A stretch of DNA of 53,055 nt, taken from the IMG/VR virus record IMGVR_UViG_3300024231_000017, positions 1 to 53,055 of that record. One strand, written 5' to 3'. Position numbers and translations under genes: made by a program. Below are positions 45,001 to 53,055 of the stretch, in pieces. Below the pieces are notes generated by a model. It ran no database searches. It was not told the DNA's origin and saw only the letters and a list, made by a program, of their open reading frames with translations. This DNA is from a virus. Each line of letters begins with the position of its first letter. Within the stretch, counting starts at the first letter, position 1.

Positions 45001-48000
45001 GTCTTTGGCTATTACTAGATTTCCTACTTGAATCACTTCACTGGCAGATAAGACTGGGGTCTGGGTAGCCAGATCATAGAAGAAAGTGTGACGCTCTGGG
45101 TTCATGGAAACCTGAGTCCAAGCCGGATCATCCATAGCGGCTATAAAGTCTAGCCTGTTCTGCTCATGATCTGCCGCAACGTAATTACCCTCGATAGTCG
45201 CGATGGTATTTTTATCTGCACCCATGGCTATATTAGTTGCACCTTTTTCTGGAGATGCAAATGAAGCGTTCGCTAGACGCAGAGTTGGGTAGTAACCAAG
45301 ACGAGTACCAGACGCGCCCTTGAAGGGAGCGCCCTCTTTACGAGGTCTCGCCGCATGAGCAGTAACAACATCAGCCCGCTCATCTTTTGATAATGTTGGG
45401 TGGCTGTGGGCGGGGATATCTAGCCTTGAGCCAGTTCTCTGCCCGTCTTCAAGCACATCCGCTAACCAGTAAGTTTCTTTACTAGGTGTGTTCGGCTTTT
45501 CTCTGCTCGTCTTTTTCAGCGCATTGATGTAATGAGAGTCCGGCTTTAACGGAGCAATCATATCGGGATGCATGGGCTTAACATAACGACCTTCTTTTCT
45601 GAAGATGTCATTAAGCTCGGCGGCAGTGATCTTGCGATCAATTCGATCCTGCACCGCTTCCTTTAACTTGGGGGATATTCTTTCTTGCTCGGGTCTACGG
45701 GTCTCACGAATAGACCGCATGCCCTCTTCGTAGGTGTCTACGTAGTAGCCTGTGTCTTTGGTGTAGGGACCAAAGTACTTCGGGTCAACAACCATGAATA
45801 CAACGTCAGGCTCGCCCTTGTTGTAAGGCATGAATGTTCTTTTGTCCCAGTCCGCAGGAGCCTGAGAATCATCCCACTTGAGTCGAGAAACAACCTTGAA
45901 CCCGACATGCTGATAGATAATCGGAAGTTGCGTATCAAAGGCGTCAGAGTACAGCCCGCCCTCCTCAACAGCCAATGATGCCAAAGAGTAGGTTACGTTC
46001 TTGTGCCCGCCGTTGTTATAAAGAGACACTATTGTGTCGCCGTTTTCGATAGCTATTCCAGCTGCGCCATCTTCGGTCATGAACATCTGCATCTTTTGAT
46101 ATTCAGATTCAGGATACACATAGACCGCTGCACCATAGAGGTTGGCGTCTTTTCCTTCTTGAATCTTGCTTGCGAACAGCTTGGCGTTGGTTTTGTTTTT
46201 GGCTAGCTCAATGACTGTGCCGTTAAAGGAATCAACGGCAGCGAGCGCGGCTTTGGCTCCAGTCTCAAGCTCCCTCTTTTTGCCTGATACTTTTTTACCC
46301 GCTACGAGTACTTGAGAATATTTGCTAGCTCCTCGTCGGAAGCGTCTGGGTATATTTCCTTCATTTCCTCCACTCCCGCTATCAGATAGTCGGGGACTAC
46401 GAAGCTCTTTGTAGACTCTGTTTCGCTCATCTCGCCGTCCGGCGCCATTGGGGGGGCTGATTTCAACAGCTCTTTCAGAAGCATATTCTCTTTGAGCTGC
46501 CTCTCTTTCTGAGTACGCATCGACGAGTTCGTCGAGCTTTTGTCTGCTAACGCCTTCTGCTTCATACCAAGGTGTCCCTTTATCAAATTCACTGACTTTA
46601 AAGTCTTTGGGCACTATACCATTCTTGGGTTTAGGTATCTCGTCCAAAAACTTTCTAAATGATTCTTTACTAAACTTGTACATCGTGCCGCTAGATTTGG
46701 GGTACACGTAGTAAGGTGTGCCCTTATCGTCTCTTGCATAAATAGCTGCGGAGCGATACATGTCGCCCTTTCCTTCAGGGGCTCCAATGAATGCGTAGGG
46801 GTTGTCCTTACCAAGGATGTCCTTCTCAAGACCCTGCATGGTTGGGTGAGCAACGATCTGCCCCGAATCCCTTACCCAGCTTTCCCAGTGATAGCGACCA
46901 ATAGACGCATCTTCTGGTCTGCCCAGCTTCGTATACAGCTGCTTAAGTTTTGTGTTGAGGGAGTTCTCTATAGCCTCGTATCGGGCTGAGCCTCGAAGAC
47001 CACTAAACTCATCAGCCAAGTCGGCATAAATATTCTTGCCGTAACGGTCAGAATCCCACATTGAGTTCAGCTGAATACGGTCAAGAATTACCACGTCGTC
47101 ACGACCAATCATCAACTGGGCAAATGAGAAGACCTTGTTGTCTATTCCTGATCCCTGAACAATCAATTGGAATTGACGCCGAACCTCCTGAGTGGACATG
47201 TCGCTGTCAGCCATGATGTCGTGGACGCGCTGTAACTTTGACTGACCGCCGCTGTGCGGCTCTGCCAGCTTCTGCATCAGCTTGCCAAAGTCATTGGCGT
47301 TGGAGATTGCACCACGACCAAAAGAGCCATCAGGTATTAGCTTTCCTACCTGCTTAACCCATGCCTTAACGTCGGCATCGGACACATCGCCATCAAGCGC
47401 TTTCTGTGCCAGATCAGATACGGCAGTGCTTCCTGTCATCAGGTCAACAAAACCAGCTTCCTGACCTGAGGCTGTCTGCCGTCGAGACATCAAGCCCCAA
47501 AGCAGCAACTTGGCAGTGGCGTTAGGAGTCGCATCGCCTGACGCATATAAAGCGCCCATTCTTTCAGCGGTAGCCAAGCCGCGATTGGCAGCCTCTAGCT
47601 GCTCCGGTGTCAGCTTGGCATGAGTCTCTACCCATGAGTCCATGTCATTGTAGAGACGGATCAATCCATATGGCGGGGCTAGGGTTTCGGACTTTCCTGT
47701 TAGGTCTCTCTCAAACGCCAGCCATGCCTCTGGGCTCGATAGGGCGTCAGGGTGCTTAGCCACCACATCGACAGCACGCTGAATCTGCACCTCTGGGTCT
47801 TTCGTGGTGGGGGTAATCTTAACCACAGGCAGGGTCTTTTTCTCTCCAACCGAACCCTTAGACTTTTGCAGTAAGTACTCTGCACCCTTCTTAATAAAGC
47901 TAGGGTCATCAAGCAGGTCTTGATAGAGCTCAAACCTGTCTTCGTAGAGCCAGTCATAAGACATGAACTTGCCATCCTGTAGGATGACGATGTCTTCTTC

Positions 48001-51000
48001 TTCTTTGTTCTCGTCTAAAAGTCTCTGCTTGAGGTTCTCAAACTGATTGTCTTCGAGGGCTTTAAATCTGTGTCGCAACTGCTTTTCAGTCACCGACCCC
48101 TTTTCGTCTATATAGCTCCATGCTTTGAACTCGATATCACCCCCTACTTGCGGGTCTAGAGGGAGGTTGTAAGAATTTTCTCCCGCATCCATCAATTTTT
48201 GGCGGTGGGCTATCAGCTCATCAATGGTTTCCTGCTTGGTCTCGCCCAGCAGCCCATCAAGCGCGTCAATCTTCCCGTCGTCCGAGGTGAAGTAAACCTC
48301 ATCGCCAGCTTCCTTAGCGTCATCATCGAAGTACAGGGTGTAGCGATCACCGTCTGGGAAGGTGACAATGTAGTTGCCAGTTTCTTCGTAGTTAGTGGCT
48401 TTCTTAAAGGTAGGTTTTTTATCGGTAGCCTTGAGGACTACCGGTGTGCGTTCTGGGTCTGCCGCCTCTATTGAAGTGGCAGGTGCGGGCTCTACTTCAG
48501 GCTCTTGTACTTCTGGTCGTTCACGTTGTCCAGCTTCTTCTTGGACCTGTCCCTCCACTGAGGTATCGGCTCTCCCATCTCCAAGGCTTGCTTCGCCATC
48601 TGATCCAGTTGGTTCAGGCTGTACGACCTCGACGCTTCCGGGCTCTGGCGGTGCCCGAACTTCTCCTGATATGCCTTCAGGTTGGGTGGTGTCGGGATTC
48701 TCTTGACTTGGACTCGGTTCATTTGCGGTCTCCTGCACTACGGCAGTTTGTAAGTTGCTGTCTCTAATGTCCTTGATGTAATTATACGCTTGCGGAGCCA
48801 GCTCTTGTAGTTGTTTAGGGTTTGAGTGAAACAGTGCGCCAAGCTGAGCGAACACTTCTTCCCTGTAGTTTGCGTTCAAGCCTGCGTTATCTTGCTCAAC
48901 ATCTAAGATGTCATCGGCAAGGTTGTTAAAGGGGTAGTCAAACCTCTCACCAACAGCTGTACCGTCCACCCAGTTGTCGTAGATTTCCTGCATGATGTCA
49001 CCCATAACAACCGTAGGTGCATCAGCAGCCTCATCTATCTCGATGCCGAATCGACTATCTTTGTCACTCAAGCCCATTGCAAAATCTGCGGCGTGATAGA
49101 CCTCGTGAGTCATGGTCCATGCCAGTTCGCTTAACTGCTCCGAATCAGTGAGTGAGCCACTGAGCAAGTCTTCATTGACAGATATACCCCTAGCGTTACG
49201 ACCCGTCAGAGCCGGAGCATCAACCTCAGACTCTTTGTGTACATACACCCCAGTGACTGAATCCATAAATGACGTTGGTACACCATTAGCCGACAGATCA
49301 GCCATCACGCCCGCTACGCTATCTGTTACTTGAGCAGCGTCATCGCCATAAACCTCATCTATCGTCGGCAGGCTCTTGCCCTTAGGCTTATCTGTGGTGG
49401 CAATCTTTAATGATTCATTGCGATCAAAGATTCTGTCTACGTCGTCCTGATCTATAGCCTCAACAATCACATCGGTATTGTTTGGGTCCATTGCCTCAGG
49501 AGTCGCAGCCTTCATAGACAGCTGCATAAGCTGCTCTTGGACTGGCTGATCGACTGGAGATAGCTCACCATCCCATCGGTGTGCTGGACCTGCGTCTCGT
49601 GTACCCTCGGATACAGCTACACCCCCAAATGCTGGGGCTGGCTTGAAGTCATCTACTATGTCTGACTGCGGGGGCTGAGGTGAAGGGGGTAATGTGTTTT
49701 CCCCGAATCCGGTATTTTGCGTATCCGCAGACACGGCAGGCTCTGGAAGATCGCCTTCGGGAAGATCGATAGGCTCTTCGGCGGCATTGAAGTCTAACAG
49801 TCTGGCTTGGTTTAGCTGCTCTTCTGTGTAAGGGCGATTGGTCTCAGGGTCTAGTGCGCCTTCAGCGTTCCATGTTGTGGCTAACTCGCCAGTGATTGGA
49901 TCAATAGGGCGCTCACTTGGGACCATATCGCCAAGGCTTGTGCGACCATTAGCTGCGTTGTCTCTAGCAACCTCGTACATTTGTCTTATTCGACCAGCAA
50001 ACTCAGGATCATTTACAGATCGAGTCCGAACCTCTTTCGCTTCGTCTCCAAGGTCAACGTCGGAATTGTAGCCTCCGGTTGCCGCCTTAGCTCCGGCGCC
50101 GACAACACCCGTAGCGCCGCCAAACAAGAATCCTGCTGCCGCTGACTCAACAAGCGCATTTCTTTTCTGCTGATTGTTGATGTAGTCGAAGTAATCTCTG
50201 GTCTCATTTTCGCTGTAGTTATTGTTAACGAAAGATATAACCTCTTCCTCAACAATGAGCTGCAATGCTTCAGTCCCGCCCTCAACGCCCATCTGAGTGG
50301 TAACGTCCTTAACAAACTCCCCGACCCAAGCAGGCTTGTCGTTTATTGCTCCCGATATAAACTCGCCAGCCTCATCTACCTTGCCTTTAGGGAGGAACTT
50401 GCTTAAAGCACTAAAGGCAGGAATAGCGTTAAGCGACCCTATCGCCAAGCCAGATAGAACTGCTGCCTTTGGAGCCTCTACCCCAGTCTCATCTAACGTC
50501 CTAGCAAACGTGCTTGACGCACCCTGCTGTGTCCCATACGCCAAGGCACCAGCTGTCGCTCCCCTAGTGCTGATCTTTTTGACTTTATCTTTCGCAAACC
50601 GATCTGCCATATTGCGGGCAATCTTTTCCGCAGCTTTATCCTCTATACCCTCTTTAATTAGTCTCTCTGTTGCCTGCTTGGACAGAGTGTCCGCCATCTC
50701 GGTGACGCCTTTCTTTACTGCGGTTTTAGCAAGCAATCCGCCAGCTCCCGCACTAACAGTCATCATGGCTAGGTCAGGCGCGACAGAACCCAGCGTATAG
50801 GCAGCCCATGCCCCAAAGTCAGTGGCACTATCTATGTCCTGAAACGTACTGTCCGGCTGGTATTGTTGGGCTTCGGCAGTTTTATCTTGGTAATACTGCA
50901 TGCCCTCAGAAACCATTTCTTCATCGTCAAGCGCAGAGCCTGCCAGAGCCTTAAGACCTCCGCCGAGAGCTTTAAAGTTAGCAAGTCCGCCCTTAAATCC

Positions 51001-51186
51001 ACGGCTAAAATTACCATCGGCTTCTGGCTCTGTTGAAAGTGCTGCCTCGGGTGCTGGCGGGGTTTCTTCTGTGGGTGCAGGTTGACCCTCAGTAGGCTGA
51101 AGGCTGTTGTTTTCTTCTTCTAATAAAGCATCTCGTGCTGCGTAGTACTCGCCTTTAGAAAACTGAGTTACAGACTTTAACGGCAT
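42049..51186 (-). CDS. 3045-aa polyvalent internal virion protein (gp16-position)
   Basis: A giant protein with several parts. A Pro/Glu-rich N-terminus precedes hydrophobic Ala/Gly segments around residues 130-170 and 345-370. A zincin-like HEVYH lies at 694-698 within MTHEVYHAADFAMG. A Glu/Pro-rich linker follows, then mixed alpha/beta modules with a GNAT-like piece (YQHVGFKVVSRLKWDDSQAP, then PDVVFMVVDP). The C-terminal region has AKNRALLINYSSEEGFALPA and DDDDDEKVYADLPEH, resembling LPD38-type domains of large polyvalent proteins. Size and location match T7 gp16-like ejection proteins, so it probably enters the cell with DNA. Confidence 0.75.
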   Translation of the reverse strand: MPLKSVTQFSKGEYYAARDALLEEENNSLQPTEGQPAPTEETPPAPEAALSTEPEADGNFSRGFKGGLANFKALGGGLKALAGSALDDEEMVSEGMQYYQDKTAEAQQYQPDSTFQDIDSATDFGAWAAYTLGSVAPDLAMMTVSAGAGGLLAKTAVKKGVTEMADTLSKQATERLIKEGIEDKAAEKIARNMADRFAKDKVKKISTRGATAGALAYGTQQGASSTFARTLDETGVEAPKAAVLSGLAIGSLNAIPAFSALSKFLPKGKVDEAGEFISGAINDKPAWVGEFVKDVTTQMGVEGGTEALQLIVEEEVISFVNNNYSENETRDYFDYINNQQKRNALVESAAAGFLFGGATGVVGAGAKAATGGYNSDVDLGDEAKEVRTRSVNDPEFAGRIRQMYEVARDNAANGRTSLGDMVPSERPIDPITGELATTWNAEGALDPETNRPYTEEQLNQARLLDFNAAEEPIDLPEGDLPEPAVSADTQNTGFGENTLPPSPQPPQSDIVDDFKPAPAFGGVAVSEGTRDAGPAHRWDGELSPVDQPVQEQLMQLSMKAATPEAMDPNNTDVIVEAIDQDDVDRIFDRNESLKIATTDKPKGKSLPTIDEVYGDDAAQVTDSVAGVMADLSANGVPTSFMDSVTGVYVHKESEVDAPALTGRNARGISVNEDLLSGSLTDSEQLSELAWTMTHEVYHAADFAMGLSDKDSRFGIEIDEAADAPTVVMGDIMQEIYDNWVDGTAVGERFDYPFNNLADDILDVEQDNAGLNANYREEVFAQLGALFHSNPKQLQELAPQAYNYIKDIRDSNLQTAVVQETANEPSPSQENPDTTQPEGISGEVRAPPEPGSVEVVQPEPTGSDGEASLGDGRADTSVEGQVQEEAGQRERPEVQEPEVEPAPATSIEAADPERTPVVLKATDKKPTFKKATNYEETGNYIVTFPDGDRYTLYFDDDAKEAGDEVYFTSDDGKIDALDGLLGETKQETIDELIAHRQKLMDAGENSYNLPLDPQVGGDIEFKAWSYIDEKGSVTEKQLRHRFKALEDNQFENLKQRLLDENKEEEDIVILQDGKFMSYDWLYEDRFELYQDLLDDPSFIKKGAEYLLQKSKGSVGEKKTLPVVKITPTTKDPEVQIQRAVDVVAKHPDALSSPEAWLAFERDLTGKSETLAPPYGLIRLYNDMDSWVETHAKLTPEQLEAANRGLATAERMGALYASGDATPNATAKLLLWGLMSRRQTASGQEAGFVDLMTGSTAVSDLAQKALDGDVSDADVKAWVKQVGKLIPDGSFGRGAISNANDFGKLMQKLAEPHSGGQSKLQRVHDIMADSDMSTQEVRRQFQLIVQGSGIDNKVFSFAQLMIGRDDVVILDRIQLNSMWDSDRYGKNIYADLADEFSGLRGSARYEAIENSLNTKLKQLYTKLGRPEDASIGRYHWESWVRDSGQIVAHPTMQGLEKDILGKDNPYAFIGAPEGKGDMYRSAAIYARDDKGTPYYVYPKSSGTMYKFSKESFRKFLDEIPKPKNGIVPKDFKVSEFDKGTPWYEAEGVSRQKLDELVDAYSEREAAQREYASERAVEISPPNGAGRRDERNRVYKELRSPRLSDSGSGGNEGNIPRRFRRGASKYSQVLVAGKKVSGKKRELETGAKAALAAVDSFNGTVIELAKNKTNAKLFASKIQEGKDANLYGAAVYVYPESEYQKMQMFMTEDGAAGIAIENGDTIVSLYNNGGHKNVTYSLASLAVEEGGLYSDAFDTQLPIIYQHVGFKVVSRLKWDDSQAPADWDKRTFMPYNKGEPDVVFMVVDPKYFGPYTKDTGYYVDTYEEGMRSIRETRRPEQERISPKLKEAVQDRIDRKITAAELNDIFRKEGRYVKPMHPDMIAPLKPDSHYINALKKTSREKPNTPSKETYWLADVLEDGQRTGSRLDIPAHSHPTLSKDERADVVTAHAARPRKEGAPFKGASGTRLGYYPTLRLANASFASPEKGATNIAMGADKNTIATIEGNYVAADHEQNRLDFIAAMDDPAWTQVSMNPERHTFFYDLATQTPVLSASEVIQVGNLVIAKDVVYDDVDNYSYIKKKQINKETGTLDDGSPSTNAFSYNDEIDAQSDLARRLKGKKVYRSLVDRYAPLEDFENQAADFLEMGRLPAGLSPRDQENLSHGKVQNDLDAFHENYVDPLGDLIAELQVDPDAVGTYLIAKHAAERNDVIAEKVKAQRERNIARAEREIERLLADVGVDHSVALETQRTKLNEYQTLPLAFQDTGSGMTYAEAESVLALAEREGTKADMDRIADKVYEMLQYQRDRMVEAGLLDEDSRSDWEDTYEFYVPLKGFAAEENGDAYKSGDKSRGFSIVGSESMRAKGRKTLPVNPLFTAIEDVQRKIIRARKNETAQTLLELLSELGNSDSYTIYNNKFRPPKPSDELTQQDLDQMSRDVRPNGDPKYVEVKKGGQTFFIEFKSDSLNHALQNMSVPMLSRANDDVSKLLTLATRFQTFRRNMLINYNPSWGLVNPLRDVQTGLMYSLAEKDKKGSRVQGENLIGKMAQSYLPSMRSMYRVLRGKPVREGTLDQYAAEFMEDGASTGMMLVRDQDEQLRIMKNKLKKGMTREALRAVGNWVEDFNTTMENAIRLSAYIEARKAGTDRQTAATLAKDLTVNFNRKGENTAVVNAGYLFFNAAVQGNVNIAQALGGGEGKVTTAQKTAVGLIGLGATLAVINILNSEDDDDDEKVYADLPEHAKNRALLINYSSEEGFALPAPYGYNFFTNIGRLSAEMAFDINTPEESAVYLWENALLNFVPVAPSSGDNWEEKARGFYPDLLEVHLDMLANKNFFGSDIYIEQNPFIVERSNAYNSRRSTDKAFTAAAEFLNDATGGDKYKDGYISMNPDKMEYVYEYFLGGVGRFVSQSSDVAARMMADEDFRKQDLPIVGTFFESPSEYEDRFEFYANWDETRKIEAKLKDAIEAGDQAELDRLRNQYQSFIPVIEGGRNSLYKASNRELRSISKTRKLVESQDIPEARRRELLDKLLENENKIFDIYNKAYRKAEREMK

Positions 51187-51200
51187 AAATTCTCACCAAA

Positions 51201-52673
51201 TTATTTCAGTAAATTTAAAAGGTTTAGCTGCTCTATCAGCCCAGCTGAATCTTCGATCTCACCGTCTTCGTTGTAATATCCTTGGAGGATTGATGCGTTC
51301 TGATAATTGAACGAAGCGTTGCTTCTATTCATTAGCTCTCCGAGGTTTGCCGCATCAACTCCCTTAGGAACTGGAGCACCTGCCAGAGCAGAGCTGGTAG
51401 CTTCAAACCATTCCTGAATCTTGAATTGCTCCGACGTGTCGTCTGTAGGTCCGAAAAGCATCTCGTGCTCAATCTCTCTGCGATACCTGTCCGTATCCAC
51501 GAAGGCTAACTTTTCAGACACCGAAGCATTCGCCATTCCAGACTGCTGGAAGAACATGCTTTCGTTGGGTGTTGCCCCGCTCTGTATGCCTTTCCTTACA
51601 GTTTCTAGCTTGGCATTTACTGCTGCATCGAAGTCTTTGGTGCTACCGTAATCTGTATATATTTTTGCTGCCCTAACGTCCCTCTCAATCTTTGGACCAA
51701 TCTCCTGAATCATGTGAGCTGTGCCTGCCATGGCGGTCATAGCATCATCCATTTGCAGGTCTAAAGGTTTGTTGTCCGCAAAATTCCTTTTCGCTGTTAA
51801 CGGTGGGAAATACGGGTACAAATTACCGTCCCCATCCTCCGCCAGAACATAGAGCGTACCGCCAAGAGTCTGTCCATCTACAGTCCCAACTTCATGAAGA
51901 CCTTGGCTTTTAATTCTCAAGCCTTTTCCTTTCATCCAGTCTGGAGCATTTGTAAATGACTCATCTATCTGCCGACCCACAGCAGCCGAGGTGTTTAGTC
52001 CAAGCGCTGCCCCAAAGGCAGATCGAAGCTGGGGCGTCATTTCAGCCGGGTTGCCCGCAGCGACATCACCCATAAAGCTGTTTACCGCCGAAAGCCCCCT
52101 GCGAGTGGCTGGTGATGTGATGTAGCCCACTCCGTGAAACTGGCTAGCCTCAGTCGTCTCGACCAGATCGGCTATGGCTGCCAGCTCGCTCGGACCGTGA
52201 CCGTTTAGGTTTCCCGCCTCAGCGAACTTGGCTAGGTCTTGCAGCGCGAACGCTCCTGCCTCTCTGCTTAACTTCTGATCTCTTTCCGCTTGCTGAGACT
52301 TAAAGTTCTCCGCCTGAGCCTTGTTCTCGGCTATCTGTGACTGACCTATCATGTAATCGATAGATTCAGGGTTGGTTGCATTATTGGCTTTAGTAGATGC
52401 TGTCTGTGCATTTAACAATGCAGCCTCACCGCTTACTCCTGCGTTAATAGCTTGCTGCTGGGCTGTCGAAGCGCGTAGCGCCGCAAGACCGGCATCGCTT
52501 TTTTGGGCGAGGTCTTTGATCCGCAGGTCTTCTTTCCGATACGCTGCAAGATCGTCTGCCTGCCGCTTCTTAAAAGCCGCATCAGCTTCAATCTGTTCGC
52601 GCTTGAGCTCACGATCCTGAACATCACTAATCAGCCCGAAGCCGCTTCTAAAACCGTCTGCAAAACCTGCCAT
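51201..52673 (-). CDS. 490-aa putative ejection protein (gp15-position)
   Basis: A helix-rich protein: an N-terminal coil (DVQDRELKREQIEADAAFKK), Ala/Gln-rich helices (LRASTAQQQAINAGVSGEAA), then a mixed domain with GTVDGQTLGGTLYVLAEDGD. The C-terminus contains NQLNLLNLL-like hydrophobic helices. It lies between the Ala/Gly protein and the 3045-aa gene, as T7 gp15 lies between gp14 and gp16. Ejectosome membership is inferred from order. Confidence 0.65.
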   Translation of the reverse strand: MAGFADGFRSGFGLISDVQDRELKREQIEADAAFKKRQADDLAAYRKEDLRIKDLAQKSDAGLAALRASTAQQQAINAGVSGEAALLNAQTASTKANNATNPESIDYMIGQSQIAENKAQAENFKSQQAERDQKLSREAGAFALQDLAKFAEAGNLNGHGPSELAAIADLVETTEASQFHGVGYITSPATRRGLSAVNSFMGDVAAGNPAEMTPQLRSAFGAALGLNTSAAVGRQIDESFTNAPDWMKGKGLRIKSQGLHEVGTVDGQTLGGTLYVLAEDGDGNLYPYFPPLTAKRNFADNKPLDLQMDDAMTAMAGTAHMIQEIGPKIERDVRAAKIYTDYGSTKDFDAAVNAKLETVRKGIQSGATPNESMFFQQSGMANASVSEKLAFVDTDRYRREIEHEMLFGPTDDTSEQFKIQEWFEATSSALAGAPVPKGVDAANLGELMNRSNASFNYQNASILQGYYNEDGEIEDSAGLIEQLNLLNLLK

Positions 52674-52682
52674 GATGAATAC

Positions 52683-53055
52683 CTAGTCGAATAATTTGTT
52701 AATGAGATAGGCGACGCCTAAGCCAATGGCTATAGGGGCTGCTAATGTGGACAGGGCTGCCATGGGTCCAGCGGCTGCTGCACCCGCTGCGCCAACTGCC
52801 GTAGTACCACCAGCAGCCGTTGCTCCTGCTGCCGTAGCCGTTGCTCCAGCTCCTGCCGCTCCTGCCGCTCCTGCCGCTCCTGCTCCGGCTGCACCAGCTG
52901 TTCCTGCTGCCGCGCCCGCGGCTCCTGCTGCTCCTGCTGCCGCGCCCGTGGCGCCAGTAGTTCCTGCCAAGCCTATTCCTGTGTTTGCTGCTTGAGCGGC
53001 GGTGGCTGCGGTAGCATCTACCACTCCAGCACTTATCGAAGCTGCGTTAGCGTTT
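52683..53055 (-). CDS. Ala/Gly-rich putative internal virion protein, C-terminal part
   Basis: Continuation of the gene that starts at 424 near the other contig end. The frame is open to the window edge; the true start is not in this end. The sequence is a long Ala/Gly/Thr stretch (AAAGAAGAAGAAAGTAGAAG) ending with a hydrophobic helix (LAAPIAIGLGVAYLINKLFD) that may insert in a membrane. That tail supports a role as a pore or ejection protein. Confidence 0.75.
   Translation of the reverse strand, partial: NANAASISAGVVDATAATAAQAANTGIGLAGTTGATGAAAGAAGAAGAAAGTAGAAGAGAAGAAGAAGAGATATAAGATAAGGTTAVGAAGAAAAGPMAALSTLAAPIAIGLGVAYLINKLFD
52895..53055. repeat. terminal overlap, copy 2
   Basis: Second copy of the 161-bp overlap described at 1-161. 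It falls inside the Ala/Gly repeat tract, where the single mismatch could be a real variant or an assembly error. Confidence 0.9.

Overview
This window is the complete genome of a tailed, probably podovirus-type, bacteriophage, deposited as a linear contig with a terminal overlap. Bases 1-161 match 52895-53055 with one mismatch, and one Ala/Gly-rich gene runs across the junction, so the circular unit is about 52,894 bp. The phage carries a tyrosine integrase and a candidate attP that copies the anticodon arm of a tRNA-Thr(CGU). It is therefore probably temperate, in a proteobacterial and possibly marine host (inference from gene style; the host is not identifiable here). I see no DNA polymerase and no phage RNA polymerase, so host enzymes are presumably used.

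Layout. (1) Leftward late region, read from about 27,000 down to 1 and on through the contig end to 41,312. In order it carries a coiled-coil membrane protein, terminase small subunit, a cluster of small basic proteins, a DUF5675-like lysis candidate, an HNH nuclease, terminase large subunit, portal, scaffold, major capsid (followed by a strong intrinsic terminator), and adaptor proteins. After these come a BppU-like protein, several fibre proteins, a 2.2-kb Thr/Ser repeat gene next to two glycosyltransferase-like genes, a holin-like protein, a 545-aa structural protein, and a tail tip/fibre with CBM-like repeats. It ends with an ejection set: a gp13-like protein, two paralogous small proteins, the Ala/Gly protein, a 490-aa protein, a 3045-aa polyvalent protein, and two small membrane proteins. 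(2) Rightward early region, 27,067-31,701: about a dozen tiny genes plus an ArdC-like antirestriction gene, driven by a good sigma70 promoter. (3) Leftward replication/nuclease region, 36,411-31,649: a gpO-like initiator with internal iterons, a primase-helicase, a Ref-like nuclease, two PD-(D/E)XK nucleases and small genes. (4) Rightward regulatory/recombination/integration region, 36,547-41,129: a regulator, a DUF1071-type annealing protein, a YqaJ exonuclease, an SSB-like protein, integrase and attP.

The most unusual system is in the early operon. Four hammerhead ribozymes (one type III, three type I) sit just 5' of small early genes, and each is followed by the same Shine-Dalgarno hairpin (GCC[T]GAGGAGGC). 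Two further early genes carry the same SD hairpin behind a duplicated, covarying terminator-like stem-loop. The early transcript therefore looks built to cut itself into separate mRNAs with short uniform leaders, a role that host RNase III plays on T7 early mRNA. One ribozyme has a 67-nt insertion in stem III holding a 15-codon ORF whose stop codon lies in that stem.

Several real genes are very short (37-58 codons). They were recovered from start/stop overlaps and are included below.
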